DNA of 5,181 bases. Origin: Caldilineaceae bacterium (GTDB lineage Bacteria; Chloroflexota; Anaerolineae; Caldilineales; Caldilineaceae). Numbering within the stretch: position 1 is the stretch's first letter; each line of letters starts with the position of its first letter. Made by a program: the position numbers and the translations under genes. Of this stretch, positions 1-5,181 are shown in pieces. The stretch spans positions 1-5,181 of the forward strand of contig WGCB01000264.1 of the NCBI GenBank assembly GCA_015494005.1. The letters run 5' to 3'. The notes beneath the pieces are model-generated. The model ran no database searches. It saw only the letters and a list, made by a program, of their open reading frames with translations, and had not been told where the DNA came from.

Positions 1-2217
1 GACCTGAGCCGCCTGGGCCAGGCGCTGAGCGAGAACCTGAGCCAGGAAGCCCTGGGCGGGCTGATCCTGGTCCTGGGCGGCTACCTGACCTTGACCCTCC
101 TGGCCCAAGGGGAGCAGAGCCTGGTCTACCGGCTGACCGGCTGGACCGCGCCCTTCCTGGCCGTGGGCCTGCTGCTGACCGGGCTGGTGGTCATCCTGGG
201 GCGGCGGGCCGGCTACTGGAACCCGGAGGCCCTGGTGGGCGGAGAGCTCCTGCTGGTGGCCGCGGCCGGGCTGACCTTCGCCTTGAAGCACACCGCGCCG
301 GACTGGGCCTGGCCTCAGGGCGGCAGCAGCGGCCTGGTGGGCTGGGGCGTGGGCAACCTGCTCCTGGACAGCCTGGGCAAATGGCCGGGCGTGGCCCTCC
401 TGGCGCTGGTCGCCCTGATCGGTGGCTACCTGCTCTTCCGCCACACCCCGCTCATCTACACCTACCCCTACCTGGCCCGCACCATCCCCGGGCTGCGCCG
501 CACCCTGGGCAGTCTAGCTCAGCTGGGCCAGCTCATCCAGGAGCGCTTCTTGCCCCAGCCCGGGGACCCTGTGCCGGAGCTGGCCCTGGAGGAAGCGCCG
601 GCCGTCGCGCCGTCCAAGCCAGCGGCTCGGTCCAAGAGGAAGAGCAAGGGCAGGGAAAGCCCGGTCCAGGAGGCCGAGGCCGCCCCTTCCCCGCCACCCA
701 AGGGGCGGAAAAAGCAGCCGAGCAAGGCCAGCGCGGGCAAGTTCAAGCCCCTGCGCGCCCCGAAGGCGCTGCCGCCCCTGGATCTCCTCAACCCGGACGG
801 AGGCCAGTACGGCAGCGCGGACACGGAGTTCATGGCCCAGGTCATCAAGCAGACCTTGGCGGATTTCAACGTGCCGGTGGAGGTGGTCAGCGTGGAGAGC
901 GGCCCCACGGTGACCCAGTTCGGCCTGCAGCCCCTCTACATCGAGCGGGGTGGCCAGCGGCGCAAGGTGCGGGTGAACCGCATCGTGAACCTGGCCGACG
1001 ACCTGGCCCTGGCCCTGGCTGCGCCGGCCGTGCGCATCGAAGCCCCGGTGCCTGGCCGTCCCTTCGTGGGGGTGGAGGTCCCCAACCGGGACAAATCCCT
1101 GGTCAGCCTGCGGGGCATCCTGGAGGGGCCGGAGATCCGCAAACGGGGCGGGGCCCTGCCCCTGGCTCTGGGCCGGGACACCTCCGGTGGGCCGGTGATC
1201 ACGGACCTGACCAAGGCGCCCCACATGCTCATCGCCGGGGCCACGGGCTCGGGCAAGTCGGTCAGCCTGAACGCCATGATCGTCAGCCTGCTCATGCACC
1301 ACGGGCCGGAGAGCCTGCGCTTCATCATGGTGGACCCGAAGATGGTGGAACTGCCCGGCTACAACGGCATCCCCCACCTGCTGGGCAAGGTGATCACCGA
1401 CGTGGACCAGGTGGTGGGCGCGCTGACCTGGCTCCTGCTCCAGATGGACGACCGCTACCAGCTCTTCCGGGAGCTGAAGGTGCGGGACATCACCAGCTAC
1501 AACGCCAAGGCCCGGCGGCGCAAGGACCTGGAGCCCCTGCCCTACATCGTCCTCATCGTGGACGAGCTGGCAGACCTGATGATGACCGCGCCGGAGGAGA
1601 TCGAGCGGCAGATCTGCCGCCTGGCCCAGATGGCCCGAGCCACGGGCATCCACCTGGTCCTGGCCACCCAGCGGCCCAGCACCGACGTGGTCACCGGGTT
1701 GATCAAGGCCAACTTCCCCACCCGCATCGCCTTCGCGGTGACCAGCCAGATCGACAGCCGGGTGATCCTGGACAGCCCGGGCGCGGAGAAGCTCCTGGGC
1801 CAGGGGGACATGCTCTTCATGCGGCCGGACGCGGCCAAGCTGCATCGGGTCCAGGGCTGCTTCGTCTCCGACGAGGAGATCCGCCGGGTGGTCCAGTTCT
1901 GGAAGGAGCGGGCCCAGGAAGAGAACCCGTCCGCGCCCAAGCTGACCGTGGCTCCCTGGATCGGTCTGCTGGACCGGATGGACGACGAGGACGAGCTGCT
2001 GGAGGAAGCCATCGACGTGATCCGCGGGCTGAAGACCTGCAGCACCAGCCTGGTCCAGCGCAAGCTGCGCATCGGCTATCCCAAGGCGGCCCGCATCATG
2101 GAGCAGCTGGAGGCCAAGGGGATCGTGGGCCCGGACCTGGGCGGCGGCCAGGGGCGTCCTGTGCTCCTGGGCAAGGAGGGGAACGGCGAGGACGAAGAAG
2201 ACGCGCTGTTCGATTGA
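1..2217 (+). CDS. ftsK: DNA translocase FtsK/SpoIIIE family, 5'-truncated by the window edge
   Basis: This is a membrane-anchored, ATP-driven double-stranded DNA pump that acts at the division septum to move chromosome ends into daughter cells and assist dimer resolution. The frame is open from base 1, so the true start lies upstream; 738 residues are visible. Hydrophobic segments at about visible residues 17-34, 51-67, 80-95 and 129-146 match the usual four-TM anchor. A short Lys/Pro/Ala-rich linker follows (about 200-258), far shorter than the roughly 600-residue E. coli linker. The motor contains Walker A GATGSGKS (bases 1237-1260, residues 413-420), Walker B IVLIVDELADL (from base 1546) and the family motif LATQRPSTDVVTGLIKANFP (around base 1660). 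The gamma winged-helix domain occupies about residues 661-723 (STSLVQRKLRIGYPKAARIM), and the protein ends in an acidic tail. Family assignment is secure. The symbol ftsK is preferred over spoIIIE only by convention. A terminator follows 35 bases after the stop. Confidence 0.96.
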   Translation, partial: DLSRLGQALSENLSQEALGGLILVLGGYLTLTLLAQGEQSLVYRLTGWTAPFLAVGLLLTGLVVILGRRAGYWNPEALVGGELLLVAAAGLTFALKHTAPDWAWPQGGSSGLVGWGVGNLLLDSLGKWPGVALLALVALIGGYLLFRHTPLIYTYPYLARTIPGLRRTLGSLAQLGQLIQERFLPQPGDPVPELALEEAPAVAPSKPAARSKRKSKGRESPVQEAEAAPSPPPKGRKKQPSKASAGKFKPLRAPKALPPLDLLNPDGGQYGSADTEFMAQVIKQTLADFNVPVEVVSVESGPTVTQFGLQPLYIERGGQRRKVRVNRIVNLADDLALALAAPAVRIEAPVPGRPFVGVEVPNRDKSLVSLRGILEGPEIRKRGGALPLALGRDTSGGPVITDLTKAPHMLIAGATGSGKSVSLNAMIVSLLMHHGPESLRFIMVDPKMVELPGYNGIPHLLGKVITDVDQVVGALTWLLLQMDDRYQLFRELKVRDITSYNAKARRRKDLEPLPYIVLIVDELADLMMTAPEEIERQICRLAQMARATGIHLVLATQRPSTDVVTGLIKANFPTRIAFAVTSQIDSRVILDSPGAEKLLGQGDMLFMRPDAAKLHRVQGCFVSDEEIRRVVQFWKERAQEENPSAPKLTVAPWIGLLDRMDDEDELLEEAIDVIRGLKTCSTSLVQRKLRIGYPKAARIMEQLEAKGIVGPDLGGGQGRPVLLGKEGNGEDEEDALFD

Positions 2218-2251
2218 TCACCCCCAGACTTCCACTCCCGTAGCGGCCTGC

Positions 2252-2286
2252 ACGCTCCCTTTTTCCGTGAAAGGGGGCGTTTTTCT
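2252..2286 (+). terminator. Rho-independent terminator after ftsK
   Basis: An 11-bp stem pairs ACGCTCCCTTT (2252-2262) with AAAGGGGGCGT (2270-2280), with one G-U wobble and a 7-base loop. It is followed directly by a T-run (TTTTTCT, 2280-2286). The position, 35 bases past the ftsK stop, fits the end of that transcript. There is no A-rich stretch on the left side, so it should act mainly on the plus strand. Confidence 0.88.
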
Positions 2287-2377
2287 ATGCCGGCAACGAA
2301 GGCCTGTACCGAAAGGACTGTTGACATCCGCAGATAGACCGGGGCCCAGGTGTCCTATGGGGGCATCGCTTCTCTGC

Positions 2378-2386
2378 TGATAGAAT
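2378..2386 (+). promoter_or_regulatory. Extended -10 promoter for the receptor gene
   Basis: TGATAGAAT is an extended -10 element (TGN followed by TAGAAT, 5 of 6 matches to TATAAT). There is no good -35 hexamer at 16-18 bp (the bases there are G-rich), which is typical of TGN-dependent promoters. The predicted start of transcription is near 2393, giving a leader of about 58 nt before the preferred ATG at 2451. No experimental evidence is available. Confidence 0.5.
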
Positions 2387-2390
2387 CGAG

Positions 2391-2414
2391 ATAGCACCAA
2401 GAAAATCGTGCTAT
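2391..2414. repeat. Perfect inverted repeat at the predicted transcription start (operator or leader stem)
   Basis: ATAGCAC (2391-2397) and GTGCTAT (2408-2414) are exact reverse complements separated by 10 A/T-rich bases. An eighth G-U pair is possible at 2390/2415. The repeat begins within about 2 bases of the predicted start site. It could be a dimeric repressor operator or a stem at the 5' end of the mRNA. Followed by mixed sequence rather than a T-run, it is not an intrinsic terminator. Confidence 0.6.
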
Positions 2415-2415
2415 T

Positions 2416-2429
2416 GGGGACACTTCCCC
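2416..2429 (+). other. Second small hairpin in the receptor leader
   Basis: GGGGA (2416-2420) pairs with TCCCC (2425-2429) around a 4-base loop, one base after the preceding inverted repeat. It lies 11 bases upstream of the GGAG ribosome-binding site. A stem this small could arise by chance, but the tandem arrangement with the dyad leaves most of the predicted leader structured. Confidence 0.35.
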
Positions 2430-2440
2430 TCATCACAGAT

Positions 2441-2444
2441 GGAG
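2441..2444 (+). promoter_or_regulatory. Ribosome-binding site that selects the ATG at 2451
   Basis: GGAG lies 6 bases before the ATG at 2451. The alternative in-frame ATG at 2439 has only CCCCTCATCACAG upstream, with no Shine-Dalgarno match, and would itself overlap this site. The start at 2451 also gives MIRWYNNLPIGRKF, the usual short cytoplasmic N-terminus of chemoreceptor-like proteins. Confidence 0.65.
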
Positions 2445-2450
2445 CGCACC

Positions 2451-3896
2451 ATGATTCGCTGGTACAACAACCTCCCCATCGGACGCAAGTTCATCGTCGC
2501 CGCCTTCAGCATGATCTGCCTGACCGTGATCGTCAGTGTCATCGCCCTCCTGTCCCAGGATGAGGTCCACACCCAGGTGAGCAAGCTCCTGGACGAGGAA
2601 GTCCAGGTGGCGGAGCTCAGCCTGCGCAACCAGAACGCGGTCAGCGCCGTCCGGCTCCTGGTCGAGGAGATGGCCGCCATCAAGGATCCGGACGCCCGGG
2701 CGTCTCTGGAGGCCCGGGTGGAAAAGCAGGTGGAACTCATCCGCCAGAACCTGGTCGGTATGCGCGGAGTGGAAACAGCCGCCCAGGGACAGGAGCTGTT
2801 GGAGGCCACCGAGCGGGCCTTGGCCGATTTCCAGGGGACTTTCCTGGCGGGGGACGTAGAGGGATACCAGACGGCCCTCCAGGAACTGGGGAGCTTGTCG
2901 GGCCAGTTGTACGACCACGCGTTGGCCAGCCGGCAGGCTACCCGCCAGGCCATGTATGCGAGCATCGCCTCCACAGCCCGCACCATCATGGCGGTGGGCG
3001 GCCTGAGCGCGGTGATCGGGATGCTCCTGGCCTTCATCCTCAGCCGCATGATGACCGTGGCCATCGGTCAAGTGGTGGACGCCTCCACGGAGCTCTCCGA
3101 GAAGAGCCTACCCCGGCTGGTGCAGAGCCTCCAGGCACTCTCCCTGGGCGACCTCTCCCCCTCCTTCCGCGTGGAGACCAAGCATGTGGACGTGGAGACC
3201 CAGGATGAGATGGGCACCATGGCCCGGGCCTTCAACCAGATCAACGAGGCCCTGGAGGCGGTGGGCGCGGCCTTCGATCAGATGGTCTGCTACCAGCAGC
3301 GCATGGCCGACGCTCTGACTGCCATCGCCGATGGCGACCTGATGGTGGAGATCATCCCCCTCTCCGCCAAAGATGTCCTGGGCGTGACCGGGCGCAAGAT
3401 GGTCACCAACCTGCGCAGCCTGGGGGCCCACATCCACTACAGCGCGGAGGAGATGGACGAGGCCAGCCAGAAGCTGGACATGGCCGTGGCCGAGTCCGGG
3501 GAAGCCATGGAGAGGCTGGTGCGGAAGGCCAGCCGCCTGGAAAACACGCTGGAGAGCGTCCGTGCAGCCGAGGACCACCCCGCCGCGAATGGGAGCCAGA
3601 CAGCCGCCGCGGAGCTCTCCCAGGCAGCCCAGGAGGTGAGCCAGCAGATGGAGGCCATCGCCGTGGCCGTGGATCAGCTCGCCCGCACGGCCCACGAGCT
3701 GCGGCTCGCCGTGGACTTCTTCAACCTGGATGGCAACCGGCATACCAGCCAGGCCAGCAACGGGGCCGTCAACGGCAGCGCCGGTGAAAACGGACGAGAT
3801 CGGTGCCACGACATCCATTTCCGCCAGGACGGAGAGCGCGTGGAAGGGCAGATGGCCGATACCCCTGGCAATGGCATATCCAAGGAGGAGCTGTGA
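2451..3896 (+). CDS. Chemoreceptor-like two-TM HAMP membrane protein lacking the MCP signalling tip
   Basis: The protein has 481 residues, counted from the ATG at 2451. A short cytoplasmic start is followed by TM1 (about 14-34), an extracytoplasmic helical region (about 35-175, rich in Glu, Gln and Ala, resembling a four-helix-bundle sensor) and TM2 (about 178-201). Two HAMP-like stretches follow: about 203-265, with LQALSLGDL and DEMGTMARAFNQI, and about 284-325, with ADALTAIADGDL. A coiled coil (about 331-365) leads into a gap of low-complexity sequence (371-386). A second coil (387-426), EVSQQMEAIAVAVDQLARTA followed by HELRLAVDFFNL, strongly resembles the extreme C-terminal coil of methyl-accepting chemotaxis proteins. 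The hairpin tip that binds CheA/CheW (the AAIEAARAGE region) is absent. A hydrophilic Asn/Gly-rich tail (427-481) ends the protein. The ligand and output are unknown. It may be a degenerate receptor, a partner subunit of another receptor, or a HAMP-only signalling protein. No CheW, CheA, kinase or cyclase gene is adjacent within the window. Confidence 0.85.
   Translation: MIRWYNNLPIGRKFIVAAFSMICLTVIVSVIALLSQDEVHTQVSKLLDEEVQVAELSLRNQNAVSAVRLLVEEMAAIKDPDARASLEARVEKQVELIRQNLVGMRGVETAAQGQELLEATERALADFQGTFLAGDVEGYQTALQELGSLSGQLYDHALASRQATRQAMYASIASTARTIMAVGGLSAVIGMLLAFILSRMMTVAIGQVVDASTELSEKSLPRLVQSLQALSLGDLSPSFRVETKHVDVETQDEMGTMARAFNQINEALEAVGAAFDQMVCYQQRMADALTAIADGDLMVEIIPLSAKDVLGVTGRKMVTNLRSLGAHIHYSAEEMDEASQKLDMAVAESGEAMERLVRKASRLENTLESVRAAEDHPAANGSQTAAAELSQAAQEVSQQMEAIAVAVDQLARTAHELRLAVDFFNLDGNRHTSQASNGAVNGSAGENGRDRCHDIHFRQDGERVEGQMADTPGNGISKEEL
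3882..3888 (+). promoter_or_regulatory. Strong Shine-Dalgarno at the end of the receptor gene
   Basis: AAGGAGG is a full-strength ribosome-binding sequence lying inside the last codons of the receptor gene, 4 bases before a GTG (3893) that overlaps the receptor stop as GTGA. It is the arrangement expected for a translationally coupled next gene, but only a very short ORF follows. It also encodes the receptor residues Lys-Glu-Glu, so chance cannot be excluded. Confidence 0.4.
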
Positions 3897-3949
3897 CGGA
3901 ACCGGTCATCAACCGGGCACGAAAAAAGCAAAAAAGCGATCCGCTTTGA
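3893..3949 (+). CDS. Possible 18-codon micro-ORF overlapping the receptor stop
   Basis: From the GTG at 3893 to the TGA at 3947 the frame encodes MTEPVINRARKKQKSDPL, a short basic, hydrophilic peptide that I do not recognise. Its support is the strong Shine-Dalgarno 4 bases upstream and the GTGA stop/start overlap with the receptor gene. Against it are its length, the overlap of its last codons with the A-tracts and the -35 of the tRNA promoter, and the lack of any comparison. It may be a remnant of a lost downstream gene, a small peptide, or nothing. Confidence 0.2.
   Translation: MTEPVINRARKKQKSDPL
3922..3937 (+). promoter_or_regulatory. A-tract UP-like element upstream of the tRNA promoter
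   Basis: AAAAAAGC occurs twice in tandem, giving two six-A tracts 8 bases apart in otherwise GC-rich DNA. With a start site near 3981 they lie at about -59 to -44, where the RNA polymerase alpha-subunit C-terminal domain contacts UP elements at strong stable-RNA promoters. The role is inferred from position and composition. Confidence 0.45.
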
Positions 3950-3974
3950 CATTTTTCCCATCGAACAGTATAGT
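3946..3974 (+). promoter_or_regulatory. Near-consensus sigma-70-type promoter for tRNA-Val
   Basis: TTGACA (3946-3951, 6 of 6) and TATAGT (3969-3974, 5 of 6) are separated by exactly 17 bases. The predicted start is near 3981, which leaves a 5' leader of about 14 bases before the tRNA. This is the strongest promoter match in the window and fits a stable-RNA gene. Confidence 0.85.
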
Positions 3975-3994
3975 TGAATGGACAATCGAAAGTC

Positions 3995-4068
3995 GGGCGG
4001 GTAGCTCAGCTGGTTAGAGCGCTTCCCTTACAAGGAAGAGGTCAGGGGTTCGAGTCCCTTTCCGCCCA
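3995..4068 (+). tRNA. tRNA-Val, anticodon UAC
   Basis: The full cloverleaf can be drawn. The acceptor GGGCGGG (3995-4001) pairs with TCCGCCC (4061-4067), with one terminal G-U. The D stem is GCTC/GAGC (4004-4007 with 4017-4020), and the anticodon stem is CTTCC/GGAAG around the loop CTTACAA. The T arm is AGGGG/CCCTT around TTCGAGT. The anticodon TAC at 4029-4031 reads GUA and, by wobble, other valine codons. The discriminator is A4068. CCA is not encoded (CTC follows), so the 3' end must be added by the CCA-adding enzyme. The variable loop is the ordinary 5 bases, so this is not the selenocysteine tRNA despite the nearby selA. Confidence 0.97.
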
Positions 4069-4084
4069 CTCCCATGGCTCAGAA

Positions 4085-4113
4085 AACTCCCCGGTGGATG
4101 TTGCCGGGGAGTT
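4085..4113 (+). terminator. Hairpin after tRNA-Val, probable terminator
   Basis: AACTCCCCGG (4085-4094) and CCGGGGAGTT (4104-4113) form a perfect 10-bp GC-rich stem with a 9-base loop, starting 16 bases after the tRNA. On the plus strand the following bases (CTGCATTGG) are a poor T-tract. On the minus strand the hairpin is followed by TTTTCTG, so it would terminate better for leftward transcription. Its position favours a tRNA terminator, possibly bidirectional. No minus-strand gene is evident nearby. Confidence 0.55.
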
Positions 4114-4142
4114 CTGCATTGGTGTCCGGGATGCCCATCGCC

Positions 4143-4164
4143 GACGCGCATTGGAGGACGCGCA
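4143..4164. repeat. Short direct repeat GACGCGCA
   Basis: GACGCGCA occurs at 4143-4150 and again at 4157-4164, 14 bases apart start to start. It lies in the intergenic region between tRNA-Val and selA. It may be a protein-binding site, or chance in GC-rich DNA. Confidence 0.25.
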
Positions 4165-4205
4165 CCCCGGGCCCGAATGGCTCCCAAGGCCCCCTCTTCT
4201 CCCCA

Positions 4206-4237
4206 TCCAGCAACCGGGCTGGAAGTCCAGGCGCTGG
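4206..4237. repeat. Overlapping CCAG/CTGG inverted repeats upstream of the selA promoter
   Basis: TCCAGC (4206-4211) and GCTGGA (4218-4223) are perfect inverted repeats across 6 bases. A second pair, CCAG (4227-4230) and CTGG (4234-4237), follows immediately. The half-sites thus alternate CCAG, CTGG, CCAG, CTGG and cover the place where a -35 hexamer would lie. An operator or activator site is possible but unproven. Confidence 0.3.
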
Positions 4238-4240
4238 CCG

Positions 4241-4249
4241 TGATACAAT
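4241..4249 (+). promoter_or_regulatory. Extended -10 promoter for selA
   Basis: TGATACAAT is an extended -10 element (TGN followed by TACAAT, 5 of 6 matches). It differs by one base from the element upstream of the receptor gene (TGATAGAAT). No good -35 is visible at 17 bp (GGAAGT). The predicted start is near 4256, giving a leader of about 24 bases before the ATG. Confidence 0.5.
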
Positions 4250-4265
4250 CGGGAAAACCAACCAC

Positions 4266-4271
4266 GGGAGG
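4266..4271 (+). promoter_or_regulatory. Ribosome-binding site of selA
   Basis: GGGAGG lies 8 bases before the ATG at 4280, a good spacing, and supports this start over the in-frame GTG at 4286. Confidence 0.7.
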
Positions 4272-4279
4272 ACAGAGGG

Positions 4280-5181
4280 ATGGATGTGCAGAACCCAAGA
4301 ACCAGCGACCCAGAGCGCGGCGCCCAGGAGTTTCGCAAGCTGCCCGCAGTGGACAGCCTCCTCCGCCTGCCAGAGGTGACCCCGCTGGTGGACCGCTATG
4401 GTCCGGATCTGGTGCTCCAAGCCGTGCGCTCCCTGCTGGACGAGGCCCGAGAGGCCATCCAGGCTGGGGGAAAAGCGCCGGAGCTCACTCGCTGGCCGGC
4501 CCGGATCCAGGAGCGAACCGAGGTCATGGCCGCGCCCACCCTGATGCCGGTCATCAACGCCACCGGGGTTATCATCCACACCAACCTGGGCCGAGCCCCC
4601 CTGAGCCCTGCTGCCCGGGAGGCCATCTTCCGCCTGACCCAGGGCTATACGAACCTGGAGTACGACCTGGCCGAGGGGCGCCGGGGCAACCGCTACAACC
4701 ACGCCCGAGCCCTCCTCCGGGAACTCACCGGCGCGGAGGACGCCCTGGTGGTCAACAACAACGCCAGCGCGGTGATGCTGGTCCTGGCCGCCTTCTGCCA
4801 GGGGCGGGAGGTGATCATCAGCCGGGGGCAGCTGGTGGAGATCGGCGGCGGCTTCCGCATCCCCGACGTGCTGCGCCAGAGCGGCGCTCGCCTGGTGGAG
4901 GTGGGCACCACCAACCGCACCCATCGCTACGATTTCGAGCGAGCCCTGGGCCCCCAGACCGCGGCCCTCATGCGGGTGCATGCCAGCAACTTCCGCCAGC
5001 TGGGTTTCGTGACCATGCCCAGCCTCCACGACCTGGTGGAGGTGGCCCGGGAGTTCGTCCTGGAAGACGGCAGCCGCCCCCTGGTCATCGACGACCTGGG
5101 CAGCGGCACCCTGCTGGACACCCAGCCCTTCGGCTTGGCCCCGGAGCCCACGGTCCAGGCGAGCATCGCCGCCGGCGCGGA
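4280..5181 (+). CDS. selA: L-seryl-tRNA(Sec) selenium transferase (selenocysteine synthase), 3'-truncated by the window edge
   Basis: SelA is a cytoplasmic, pyridoxal-phosphate-dependent enzyme that converts seryl-tRNA(Sec) to selenocysteinyl-tRNA(Sec) using selenophosphate from SelD. The first 300 residues are visible out of the usual 450-480. The N-terminal helical region (about 17-85; LPAVDSLLRLPEV) is the tRNA(Sec)-binding part. It is followed by family-typical blocks: VINATGVIIHTNLGRAPLS (from about residue 91), GYTNLEYDLAEGRRGNRY (from 122), VVNNNASAVMLVL (157-169), GQLVEIGGGFRIPDVLRQSG (183-202) and VIDDLGSGTLLD (269-280). The PLP-binding lysine motif should come just after the window ends, so catalysis cannot be checked. 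The start is set by GGGAGG at 4266 and by the expected N-terminus. The gene has its own candidate promoter and is separated by 211 bases from tRNA-Val. selB, often next to selA, would be expected further right but is not visible. Confidence 0.96.
   Translation, partial: MDVQNPRTSDPERGAQEFRKLPAVDSLLRLPEVTPLVDRYGPDLVLQAVRSLLDEAREAIQAGGKAPELTRWPARIQERTEVMAAPTLMPVINATGVIIHTNLGRAPLSPAAREAIFRLTQGYTNLEYDLAEGRRGNRYNHARALLRELTGAEDALVVNNNASAVMLVLAAFCQGREVIISRGQLVEIGGGFRIPDVLRQSGARLVEVGTTNRTHRYDFERALGPQTAALMRVHASNFRQLGFVTMPSLHDLVEVAREFVLEDGSRPLVIDDLGSGTLLDTQPFGLAPEPTVQASIAAGA

Noticed and set aside
648..655. GGGCAGGG, an exact match to the E. coli KOPS consensus for FtsK loading, inside ftsK
   Set aside because: The same 8-mer occurs on the opposite strand at 1154-1161 and 1535-1542 within the same gene, so there is no strand bias here. 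Such matches are expected by chance in GC-rich DNA.
514..1845. Long open frame of 443 codons on the minus strand inside ftsK
   Set aside because: It lies wholly antisense to conserved FtsK coding sequence. Its predicted protein is a His/Gln/Gly-rich composition artefact of GC-rich codons, with no recognisable motif. The same applies to the other minus-strand frames across the receptor and selA genes.
381..2243. Plus-strand 620-codon frame overlapping ftsK in another phase
   Set aside because: The product is a Pro/Gly/Ala/Arg-rich shadow of the ftsK codons, with no domain structure. The ftsK frame carries all the conserved motifs.
2321..2326. TTGACA as a -35 box upstream of the receptor gene
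   Set aside because: The hexamer at 17 bp spacing is GCCCAG, and the neighbouring spacings are no better. The nearest -10-like sequences (TCCTAT at 2353, TAGAAT at 2381) are too far away.
3902..3916. CCGGT-CATCA-ACCGG hairpin after the receptor stop
   Set aside because: It is only 5 bp with no T-run after it, so it is not a terminator. Chance is likely in this composition.
3933..3956. Terminator for the receptor gene (AAAGCG-ATC-CGCTTT followed by TTTTT)
   Set aside because: The stem is 6 bp with only three G-C pairs and a 3-base loop. The T-run starts 4 bases after the stem, and the whole element overlaps the tRNA promoter. Termination here is possible but not supportable as a feature.
3995..4068. 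Possible selC (tRNA-Sec) next to selA, or a tRNA attachment site for an integrated element
   Set aside because: The anticodon is UAC with a normal 5-base variable loop and a 7-bp acceptor, so it is tRNA-Val. No copy of the tRNA 3' end, integrase gene or foreign-looking sequence is seen in the window.

Overview
The window is GC-rich (about two thirds GC by eye) bacterial chromosomal DNA. All recognisable genes lie on the plus strand. The ordering, the codon use (heavy in CTG, GCC and GGC) and the FtsK motor sequence, which has an alanine-rich DDLALALAAP-type segment and APVPGRPFVGVEVPN, most resemble Chloroflexota (Anaerolineae/Caldilineae-like). This assignment is an inference from memory of family sequences, not a search result, and is of moderate to low confidence.

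Layout: (1) 1-2217, the 3' part of an ftsK/spoIIIE-type DNA translocase gene, open at the left edge, with four visible membrane segments, a short basic linker, the RecA-like motor and the C-terminal gamma winged helix. (2) 2218-2450, an intergenic region with a clear intrinsic terminator for ftsK, an extended -10 promoter, and two back-to-back inverted repeats in the predicted 5' leader of the next gene. (3) 2451-3896, a two-TM membrane receptor with HAMP-like segments. It looks like a methyl-accepting chemotaxis protein from which the kinase-coupling hairpin has been lost. (4) 3897-3994, a near-consensus sigma-70 promoter with phased A-tracts upstream. A strong Shine-Dalgarno at the receptor stop codon drives at most an 18-codon ORF. 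(5) 3995-4068, tRNA-Val(UAC), followed by a GC-rich hairpin. (6) 4069-4279, an intergenic region with CCAG/CTGG inverted repeats and an extended -10 promoter. (7) 4280-5181, the first 300 codons of selA (selenocysteine synthase), open at the right edge.

The genes look like separate transcription units rather than one operon, because each has its own promoter or terminator signals. ftsK serves chromosome segregation at division, the receptor is a putative signalling protein, tRNA-Val serves translation, and selA implies that the organism makes selenocysteine. No mobile element, CRISPR array or phage signature was seen. The most unusual item is the receptor without a signalling tip, together with its structured leader and the orphan ribosome-binding site at its end.
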